Origin: Zancudomyces culisetae
Taxonomy: Eukaryota > Kickxellomycota > Harpellomycetes > Harpellales > Legeriomycetaceae
Reading direction: 5' to 3'
DNA: 10,670 bases
Assembly: GCA_001969505.1 (NCBI GenBank)
Contig: LSSK01001032.1
Location: 1 to 10,670 of the forward strand
Each line of letters begins with the position of its first letter. Position 1 is the first letter of the stretch. The notes beneath the pieces were generated by a model. It did no database searches. It saw only the letters and a program-made list of their open reading frames with translations, and was not told where the DNA came from. Both the position numbers and the translations under genes were made by a program. Below, one piece after another: positions 1 to 7,593 of this stretch.

Positions 1-2
1 TC

Positions 3-1202
3 CCTAGTCACAACGCTGAAAACTTTGCAAAGCCCATAAAAAAGACAAGTTCAAAAGCTGATAGACGGAGTGCTGGGGGCACTGGAGGTGGCAGCGAATC
101 GTCAATATTATCCAAGTCCAAGCATCAACAAGCGCTCAATCTGCTAAACAAACAGCGGGAGCTGCTTGAACTCCAATACAATGAAAACACAGGGCAGGTG
201 GATGGGTCAGGTGCAGGTAAACAAAAGCTAGAGGAGGAATCGAGTATCGCAGTTATCCGAATGCTTAATGAGGGTGTAATAAAGGTGCAGAACCGGCTTG
301 TTGAGTTTAAAAAGATACTAGCCAAAGTTAAGGACGACAACAAGAGACACGGTGTGGTCTTGGAGCTGATTGATAAGTGCAACTTTCATTTGCTGCAAGT
401 TTCGAGTTTTATTGGAAGCAATTCAGGGCTGATTATGGACAATGCGAATTCGACTAGAATAGCAGGCATGGAGAAAACACCAGGTTCAGGTAAACAACCG
501 GTAGTGTTTGTAGAAATTAACAACCAACACAAAGGAGGTAATACTTCCCTATCCGATACCAATGCCAACAAAATTCCACGCCTTTCTCAATCAGGTGGTG
601 CAGCCACCGAACAACCCTCGGACTCAACAACCACCATTGTATCACTTTCAGGTCCAATCACACAGGTTAACGCCCAGATGCAACGAGAGGCCAACAATGC
701 TCTCTCTTCTATTGCACCACCCCCCGGGTCGACGTCTGCACCCGGTACCTCGCTTTCGGGATCATCAATGGTTCCATCGTCGTCCAGTTTGGGGGAAGGA
801 ACTGGCGGTGGCGCCATTTCGCTTGTGGGTCTGGATACTAGTTCATTGTCAACTGATCCTAGCCAGTTGCGAGTTCTTTCCAAGCGTAAGATCCAAGAAC
901 TGGTAAACGAAATTGATCCAAACAGCCGAATCGAACCCGAAGTCGAGGATCTGTTGTGCGACATTGCTGATGAGTTTATTGATTCGGTTGTTGGATTCTC
1001 GTGTGAGTTAGCAAGACACCGCAAATCAAATGTCTTGGAAGCTAAAGACATTCAGCTGCACTTGGAAAGAAATTGGAATATCCGTGTACCTGGCTTTGCC
1101 ACTGATGAAATCCGCACTGTAAAAAAATCTACTTTGTTGCCAAACTACCAACAAAAGCTCAATGCCATTAACTACGTTAAAAATCTAAAACGCTTTGATT
1201 AG
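3..1202 (+). CDS. TAF12: TFIID/SAGA subunit TAF12, C-terminal part (5' end outside window)
   Basis: TAF12 pairs through its histone fold with TAF4 in TFIID, and with Ada1 in SAGA, in RNA polymerase II transcription. The frame is open from position 3 with no stop, so the protein enters from outside the window; GTG at 198 is simply an internal Val codon. About 399 residues are visible. The histone fold lies at about 873-1073, beginning LSKRKIQELVNEIDPN and including IADEFIDSVVGF, ELARHRKSNVLEAKDIQ and LHLERNWNIRVPGF, all close to known TAF12 proteins. The tail NYQQKLNAIN resembles the budding-yeast form. Before the fold there is a charged helical region (about 210-410) and then a Ser/Thr/Gly/Pro-rich linker (about 590-850). 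The stop is TAG at 1200. TEL2 follows in tandem after 298 nt. No intron is needed in the visible part. Family assignment is very secure; the missing N-terminus cannot be judged. Confidence 0.95.
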   Translation, partial: PSHNAENFAKPIKKTSSKADRRSAGGTGGGSESSILSKSKHQQALNLLNKQRELLELQYNENTGQVDGSGAGKQKLEEESSIAVIRMLNEGVIKVQNRLVEFKKILAKVKDDNKRHGVVLELIDKCNFHLLQVSSFIGSNSGLIMDNANSTRIAGMEKTPGSGKQPVVFVEINNQHKGGNTSLSDTNANKIPRLSQSGGAATEQPSDSTTTIVSLSGPITQVNAQMQREANNALSSIAPPPGSTSAPGTSLSGSSMVPSSSSLGEGTGGGAISLVGLDTSSLSTDPSQLRVLSKRKIQELVNEIDPNSRIEPEVEDLLCDIADEFIDSVVGFSCELARHRKSNVLEAKDIQLHLERNWNIRVPGFATDEIRTVKKSTLLPNYQQKLNAINYVKNLKRFD

Positions 1203-1500
1203 TTTGTTTAAATCCTTCTATTTGTCATTTTTCTTTGTATTTTCATCTTTTCATACCCTTTTTTTTAGAACAAGTAAATTAAGCATGCTCAATTTGCCTC
1301 GCTTGTAATGCTACTTTTCTGTTTACTCGCTCAACCTTTGGGTTTGACTCCCACGTATTTGTGGTTAAAAAAAATCGGCAGTAAAATATTTAGTATTTCA
1401 TCACCGCGCCTTGATTTGATTTTTACTATGGCTTTTGTAAACACACAAAGTTGTAAATAGAAAAACATTGGTATTAAATTCCATTTCATATACAAGCAGA
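1203..1500. other. TAF12-TEL2 tandem intergenic region
   Basis: This 298-nt AT-rich gap must hold the TAF12 3' UTR and the TEL2 promoter. It has T-rich runs just after the TAF12 stop (about 1218-1266) and an A-rich stretch before the TEL2 start. I see no canonical AATAAA and no clear TATA box. Confidence 0.6.
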
Positions 1501-4500
1501 ATGCTGGCTGAATTCGACGTAGTGGCAAAAGTACTACCTCAAACTGTGGAACTAATAAGGCGAATCCGCAATACCAACGAAAATGCTCACGAAATTGCGG
1601 AAGTAAAGGCCGAAAACGAAACCAACAAGAAAACTGAAGAAGAAACGGAATCGAATGGCGCAGTTCAGAAGGCATTAAGCAAAACGCTTCTATCTCTTGA
1701 ATCGTCACGAGTCGATCTGTTTAACGTACATTCAGCTGGGTTTCCTTTCGAAAGTACACCCGATAAAAAGAGTGGTAGCCCTACAAGCGTTAATAAAACG
1801 AATCCAAAAATCGAAGAAATTGATTCCTCAAGATTAAAGCATTCTAAAGCAGTTGATAGTGTTTTCTCTTTTTTAACAGAGTCACACGTAGATGGACACG
1901 TCGCTGAAAGTGGCAGTAAGCACAGTGGGAAGGATAAATGTGAGGATAAGAGCGCTGACAACTGCCTGGTGTCACTGCTTTTTGAGCTTTGTTTTTGGTT
2001 GGTCACCAAACCACTACAACCAATATTCTATGACCCACTAAACCTCTTGAAAACTATTAACTTTTCAGAAGCGGAAAAGTGTTCTTTTGACACCACTGAA
2101 CCAACTCCTCAAAAGACTCAAAGACTTGTTTTTGAGGGCATCTTTACTAGAATTGCCTTCAACAACACGAATTATATTGAAAACACTAAAAAACTAAAAA
2201 AGTTGTTAGGAGATACCATTTGTGATCAAAACTTTTTAGATAATGAGATCAATATATTGGCGAATAACACTAATAGCATCGATTCAATAGACTATAACAT
2301 CTACCATGACAAAGTAGTGAAACTTACATCAACACATGCATTATTTGAGCTTTTATCATGTATCCAGGGCTATTTTGACAAACTACAACATAAAATATTA
2401 TCGGAAGTCGTTTTTCTTTACTTTACAAATTCCGTTGACGAGAAACCATCCTCGGATACTCATTTTGCTGTAGAGAAAACATCTAGATCCACACTCGCTT
2501 TGAAAAGAACACAGTGGGACAATCTGTTAATGGTGATTGGGCTCGCCAGTCAAAATACACCAGCGCCAGGATCACGATACACTCAAGGTTCTAGAAATAG
2601 TCGTGGTGGTACTAATGGTTTCCTTGGGGCGGATTCAGGTCTTCAGGAAAGGGTTTGTATGTACAATATTTTGGAAAGGGCTTTGCTGAACAAGGATTTT
2701 TCAATATCTGTGTTTATAAAAAGAACAGCTAATACTCACGATTCACGAGAATTCACGGCATTGCTTAACGAGTTTGTAAAAACAATTTTTACCTTGCCAG
2801 ACAAAATTGCAAACTCTTTTTATTACAAGATTGTACCTGAAGTTCTGTCTAGAGATGCGTATTTTGACAATTTCATAACTGATGTTGCCACCTCATTCTT
2901 TCTGATGAATGAAGGAACTACTGATGATGGTAGACTTCTGCTAGTGCTCAAGCATGTGCTGATAAAGGTATGTAGGTTTGGGTATTCAGAAATATTTGCA
3001 AGTAAATTCTACCAGCTTTGCAGAGAAAATTCGACTAAAGACAACCCAAAAGACTCAAGAACAGATGAAAGTGTCATCATACTCATTAAGGAGAGATTTG
3101 TTGAGGTTGTAAGCTCTCAGGCTTTGATTTTTAAAGAGCGCATTATCCAGACATTTTTACACATAACCTTCACGGAACTACTTGAAAAAATACGCAACTT
3201 TGGTGAGAACACGTCAGAAATTGACAGCTATATTACACAATGCAGTGTGGAATATATTCAGATTTGGTTTAGTGGAATTAAGATGGAAGATATTGAACAA
3301 ACATACCAAATGGTCAAACTCGCAATAAGATCAATGTCCAAAGCAGCATACGAACTCCGAAATCAATCAACGTTCGACCAAACCTGCAACATTGCTGGGA
3401 TTTTAGCGCTTTCTTATGCGCTAGGGATAGATAGGATCAGTAATAGGCTTATCTTGCGGGTAACACAAGACTGGGGCTCAAAGACATTTATTAACAGCAC
3501 TGATGCGTTGATTGAGGATATATTGATTAATACCAGTGGGTTTTTGTTATTCGGTATATCATGTCTTAGCAATGATGAGGTATATACTTTTAGTAGCAAT
3601 GCCAGGTTTATGGAAGCCGTTTATACATATTTTGAGCAGCCTAATAGCTTAGTGAGATTGGCCACAACTGTATTAACCGAATCTGTAGTCACTAAATCCA
3701 ATAATAGTACACACTTTTCGAAATCTAGCAAAAACAATAAGCTTGAAGATAGTGACTTTGGCTCGAAAGAGTACGACTTTGGTCTTGATCAGGTAATACG
3801 ATTGGCTGAAATACAAAGTTCACAAGGTGATACGGGTCTGAAAACCATTAGAGGCTTTACCGAAGCTAACCTTGTTACACAGCTGAGACTGTTGTCCAAA
3901 ATCAACAAAACTGTGTTTTTTTTCTCAGGCACAAGATTTAAAGATAAACACTACTTAGACTCTACAGAAGACCGTCTTTTGTTGCTGGGAGTTATAAAAA
4001 AGTTTAATCTCAACCACACTCCACGCCAGCTTATATCTGAATCAAATAGCCTCAGATCCACGGTCAGGACAGACACAAATTTGCTGTATCAAAACCTGTA
4101 CGGAAATGATATATCCAACCAGGTGTTTTCCAGCAGGCCAGATTCTTTAATACCAAAAAATGTACAAACCTTATATGAAGGAAAGCCTACTATGGAATTT
4201 GTTAAACCAAAACTTTCTGCTCATCTGTCGGATATTTTAGCTCTACTACGCTCTTCGAAAATCGCCAATTGGGAAATCAAATATGATGCGATGAAAAACC
4301 TAGGACTTTGTATACTACTATGTGATAGAGTTGAGTTGGTTAGGCTATACCAGCCAACTATAAAAGTACTTTCTGCATTGGTGTACGGTGGACCTGCATT
4401 TTTAGATTCTGATCATGAGATTGGTAGTGATATCACACAAGAAGGGTTAAGTGAAGATAAACCCAGTTCAAATACAGAAAATAGGTCTATACTGTGGGAT

Positions 4501-5720
4501 ACGTTCAAAATCAACGCCTTGGTCTGTTTGTTTTTCAAAATGCCCGAACTTTCACTGCCTTTCGCAATAATGCTACTGGAAAACAACGACCTGTCAATAA
4601 CTGACAAATCGCTAATTTTCACAAGCATTTCTACGTATTGTTTAACATACTCTGGTGATTTGGAATATCCAAAGCCCATAAAGATGTTCATGTCATCAAG
4701 AGCAGTAAACCCTCCTAGCTCTTCACAACAAAGTTCAGACAAACCATCACGTTCCAAAGACAGTGGTAGCAGTACAGGAAAACCGATCGATTTTACATTT
4801 CCAAACCCCAAAAAATCCGATTTATCTTCCAGTTCAACTTTTATTCAGATAAATCAAGTAATCAGAAAATCAAGAAAACTGACAATTTCTGAAGAAAATA
4901 ACAAGCAGTCACAAACCCGATCCATAAAACAGCTTATGGAATTTCTCTTGGGCAAGGATAAGGAAAACCACTACAACTTCCCCACTGTGGTTAGCACTTG
5001 TGTATTCTTCCCGCTTGTAAACATGTTATTTACACAAAACCCTGTATCCAATATACATTTGTATGACAATAACAACAACCGCACCCACACTGGGGAGGGT
5101 GGTGGCATCAATGGCAGTATTCTGCCTCTTTTGGTTCAGGACTTGAATTTTTTTGCAAAATTCAATGTGGTTTTGGGTATTTCCGTGTACTGTAGCGCCA
5201 ACTCACCCCACCAGCTCAAGATGATTTCTGAATATTTATCGTTGCTCATCTTTGTAATACAAAATCTTGGTATTTATCGAATCCACCACAGCCACCGCAG
5301 TGTACGCAATGATGATACGAATGATTATTATCGTGACGTGGACAATAGTGGGAATACATTTATGTTGGTCAAGTTTACCAATTCGTTGACTTTGGGCTTG
5401 TATTATCTTGTACGGGAAGGCTCAAATAGATGTATTTCCAAATCCACGTTGTTGAGCAACTTTTCCAATCACCTTGTTTCTGTATTCCACATACTAAAAG
5501 GTAAGTTTTCCTTAATCTGCTGTGGATGTGCCTTTTTTATTGTATTTAACTAATGCCTTTGGTTTGATTTCTGGATGGAATGTATACACAAATAGAATTA
5601 CACGAAAGAGGATTCATTGTTCCGCCAACATCCCTGAAGGGCTATGATTCAGATTCCACTGCCTATGATTCGTATTATTCTTTGGCTGAGTTGCTGAATT
5701 CGTCAAGATTCTTGTTTTAA
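1501..5720 (+). CDS. TEL2: Telomere length regulation / PIKK-assembly protein Tel2 (TELO2 family), spliced: 1501-5500 joined to 5596-5720
   Basis: Tel2 is the core of the TTT complex (Tel2-Tti1-Tti2), which works with Hsp90/R2TP to fold and stabilise PIKKs (Tel1/ATM, Mec1/ATR, TOR, Tra1). The spliced product is 1374 residues. ATG at 1501 is the first Met of the frame; the frame extends back to a TTG at 1468, which is unlikely to be used. Evidence comes from the C-terminal half: a TEDRLLLLGVI block at residues 822-832 matching the family's eRvrrLGM-like motif; a Telomere_reg-2-like helical repeat region at about 903-1052 (starts PKLSAHLSDILALL, includes LPFAIMLLENNDL); a Ser-rich linker at about 1060-1140; and the terminal block with CVFFPLVNMLF (1167-1177) and SILPLLVQDLNFF (from 1206). 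The N-terminal ~800 residues are weakly conserved helical sequence. The length is far above the roughly 690-840 residues of S. cerevisiae and human proteins. Splicing at 5501/5595 replaces a hydrophobic read-through tail with a hydrophilic 41-residue end. Confidence 0.87.
5501..5595 (+). other. Spliceosomal intron near the 3' end of TEL2 (95 nt)
   Basis: The 5' site AAAG|GTAAGT at 5501 is canonical, the branch site is AACTAAT at 5548-5554 (probable branch A at 5553), and the acceptor is AAATAG ending at 5595, 42 nt beyond the branch A. Exon 1 ends after the first base of a codon; joining G to AA restores GAA (Glu) and leaves 41 in-frame codons before TAA at 5718. Without splicing the frame stops at TAA 5551-5553, inside the branch site itself. 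Confidence 0.87.
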
Positions 5721-6168
5721 GCAGTTCAAGATCCACACACCATCGTACTCTAAATGTGCTAATCCATAGCGTGTGGTTGCATGTAGCAGATGCTTTGATA
5801 TACTTGAGTCAACACATTATTTGTGTGGTTTGAGTGCAAAGCTCTTTTTTTTATCTTACTTTTCACCGCTACTCCGCTTTTAAAGTCTTTGAGCGAATGG
5901 GATTTATAAGCTTATGTGTGTGCATGTTTTCTTTGATTCTTTTGTATTTAATCAGTTAATGTGTAAGGTAAATACAGAGTATTAAAACCTCTAAAATTTG
6001 AATGAAAGATCTATAATAATTAATCTAGATTACGGGTCGTAGTACAAGGCAAAAAAGAAAAAGAAAAGCAACGAAGTTTACGAGTCCAAAATGCTTGCTG
6101 GACCTTTACAAACTGTTTTTTATTCTTTAATATTTTCCTTTTTTCGGCAAATCCATCTCTGCACTAAC
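5721..6168. other. Convergent intergenic region between TEL2 and ATX1
   Basis: This 448-nt stretch holds the 3' UTRs of two genes reading towards each other. It contains a T-run near 5845 and AT-rich sequence at 5940-6030. A candidate ATX1 poly(A) signal lies near 6120. I see no gene on either strand. Confidence 0.6.
6119..6124 (-). terminator. Candidate poly(A) signal of ATX1
   Basis: The minus strand reads AATAAA here, about 45 nt beyond the ATX1 stop codon and followed by an A-rich stretch. The distance suits a polyadenylation positioning element, but yeast signals are degenerate and this is inferred from motif and spacing only. Confidence 0.4.
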
Positions 6169-6511
6169 TCAAAGTTGGGTAGTTTCTTTTCCTGTTTTGC
6201 TAATAACCTGGAAAATTTCCTCCTTGCTTAGCGTGGTTTTGACTGTAACAATTTGGTTTTCCATATCAATGTCAATATTGTGGACTTGTGGCAACCTCGA
6301 AAGCACTCTGTTGACTGCCCCTGAGCAACCACTACATGTCATTTTGACTTTGTACTTGTATTCGTTCTATTGGTATATATCCATACATCCCCGTATTAGT
6401 AAGATGTTTACTTTTAACCTGATTTATTGAGTTATATAAATAAATAATACAAAATGACAAATAGTAAAAAATAAATTAAAAAATCAAGGGAATATTATAC
6501 TTTACCTCCAT
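6169..6511 (-). CDS. ATX1: Atx1-type cytosolic copper chaperone, spliced: 6511-6506 joined to 6366-6169
   Basis: Atx1 carries Cu(I) in the cytosol to the P-type ATPase Ccc2 in the Golgi for loading of multicopper oxidases. The spliced product is 67 residues (S. cerevisiae Atx1 has 73) and is a single HMA domain. The metal site MTCSGCSGAV is at residues 11-20 with the two Cu-binding cysteines at 13 and 16. It is followed by NRVLSRLPQVHNIDID, the strand QIVTVKTTLS, and KTGKE at 59-63, where family members carry a conserved lysine near the metal loop. Exon 2 (6366-6169) opens NEYKYKVK, which is the first beta strand but has no Met. The preceding in-frame codon is TAG, part of an intron acceptor, and ATG GAG at 6511-6506 supplies the start in frame. 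TGA stop at 6171-6169. The gene converges on TEL2. Identity is very secure; the exon 1 position is slightly less so. Confidence 0.92.
6367..6505 (-). other. Spliceosomal intron of ATX1 (139 nt) after a 6-nt first exon
   Basis: On the minus strand the donor is GAG|GTAAAG (6505-6500), the branch site TTACTAATAC lies around 6402-6393 (probable branch A 6396), and the acceptor is CCAATAG ending at 6367, 29 nt beyond the branch A. Phase is 0 at both ends. A nearby alternative donor (GTATAA at 6500) would shift the frame. Unspliced RNA would read 11 codons from the ATG and then stop. Confidence 0.8.
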
Positions 6512-6540
6512 TATTTATTAGCCTGTGTTATTCTACTTGT

Positions 6541-6558
6541 GTATATGTATATGTATAT
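6541..6558 (-). promoter_or_regulatory. TATA-like (ATATAC)x3 repeat upstream of ATX1
   Basis: Three copies of ATATAC (GTATAT on the plus strand) end about 30 nt upstream of the proposed ATX1 ATG. It is the most TATA-like element near the gene, but the spacing implies a very short 5' UTR, and it may be only a microsatellite. Confidence 0.35.
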
Positions 6559-6699
6559 TAAGTTTGTTGTTTGATAAACCCCCACACTTGTATTTAATGG
6601 ACGGGAGAAAATGATTAAGTGTTTTTAATGATAAGCTTTCGCTATTACCAAGTTATCAAAGGGTCCTGTAAATTCCGAATTTCAAGTCTGGGTATTTGA

Positions 6700-6755
6700 A
6701 AGTGTATATCTTGCAGGTCTTTTTTTTTGTTTTGTATTCAAACCAAGATACACTT
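6700..6755. repeat. Imperfect inverted repeat (12-bp stem, T-rich loop)
   Basis: AAGTGTATATCTTG at 6700-6713 pairs with CAAGATACACTT at 6744-6755, giving 12 base pairs with a 2-nt bulge and a 30-nt loop. It lies upstream of ATX1. Whether it acts as RNA structure, a protein site or nothing cannot be told. Confidence 0.45.
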
Positions 6756-7045
6756 GTAGGTTTTTATAGTTTTTTGAGCTCACTTTTGTAATTCTTCAAA
6801 ACTGGGTTGGAAAACAAATATAAAGAAACGCTGTATTTGTCAGCCAGTCTTTCTCTACCTCTAATGATTTTTTATCATTGCGGTTTTGGTGGTGCGATCA
6901 AAAAAAAGTCAAACAAAAAAAACAAAATAGAGCAGAAAAAGTAGTAGAGCAGTTAATGCCAACCTTTCCCAATTTACCCTATTAGCAATGGAATTTTTAA
7001 AATATCCACTATATTTGGTTTTTATTTGACATTGTTATTAATATA

Positions 7046-7058
7046 CTACCAATGGTAG
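7046..7058. repeat. Short hairpin CTACC-AAT-GGTAG
   Basis: Five perfect base pairs flank a 3-nt loop, with a CCAAT pentamer at the centre. It could be a chance palindrome or a CCAAT (HAP-type) site; nothing else supports a role. Confidence 0.3.
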
Positions 7059-7122
7059 AATCCCAACCATGATTATTGCTGGTATGTAGCACAAAAAATG
7101 GTAATAAAGTGAATGCAGGAAA

Positions 7123-7135
7123 GCTCGGAACGAGC
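7123..7135. repeat. Short hairpin GCTCG-GAA-CGAGC
   Basis: A perfect 5-bp GC-rich stem with a 3-nt loop in otherwise AT-rich sequence. No T-run follows, so there is no reason to call it a terminator. Confidence 0.3.
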
Positions 7136-7212
7136 AAATGTTGGTGCAGTGAATGGTTTGATCGTACGTTTTTTTTTCATACCTCACTATACTCCCTCTT
7201 TTCATTGTAAAG

Positions 7213-7233
7213 TAGATGAATAGATGAATAGAT
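7213..7233. repeat. Tandem repeat TAGATGAA x2.6
   Basis: Two exact copies of TAGATGAA are followed by TAGAT. This is a short minisatellite-like tract in intergenic DNA. Confidence 0.7.
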
Positions 7234-7573
7234 TTGTGGTATTGGACGAAAAGGAAACATAGGTAAAAATAAATACAATTAGGTTGTAACCACAGGTGTA
7301 ACGAGAAGGTTGACGCTAATATGTGTTATCATATAGAGATAGAAACTCTAAACGTAGAGGAAGAGGGGTGGGTGAAGTGTGAAGTGCGAAGGGGTGTGAG
7401 ATAACAGAGCAAATACGCAGTTATAAGACTCACTCCTGAGTGCTTTTTAGACAACAGCAAAGACGTTTCTTGTATCTTTATTTTAGATAATTTATGATTT
7501 GGTTCTCTATAGCCAATTAATATGGCGCTATTTGGAATGCATAGCAAGGTTATTAACCCACACATGGTTGCAA

Positions 7574-7593
7574 AAAATAAATAAATAAATAAA
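7574..7593. repeat. (AAAT)n microsatellite
   Basis: About five consecutive copies of the AAAT unit in intergenic DNA, followed closely by an A8 run. Confidence 0.75.

Noticed and set aside
587-1051. Minus-strand 154-codon ORF and plus-strand frame at 562-906 inside TAF12
   Set aside because: Both overlap the TAF12 histone fold and linker in other frames and show no family features.
1468-1500. TTG at 1468 as TEL2 start (11 more residues)
   Set aside because: ATG at 1501 is the first Met; non-ATG initiation in a nuclear yeast gene needs evidence that is not here.
6143-6160. Point-centromere CDEIII-like sequence around TTCGGCAAAT
   Set aside because: Only the CCGAA core matches; no CDEI partner or CDEII of suitable length next to it.
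6197-6430. Plus-strand 77-codon ORF (MLITWKISSLL...)
   Set aside because: It is the antisense of ATX1 exon 2 and part of its intron; the minus strand carries the clear MTCSGC copper site.
6580-6592. CCCCCACAC near ATX1 as an Aft1-type iron-responsive site
   Set aside because: It lacks the CACCC core required by the Aft1 consensus in either orientation.
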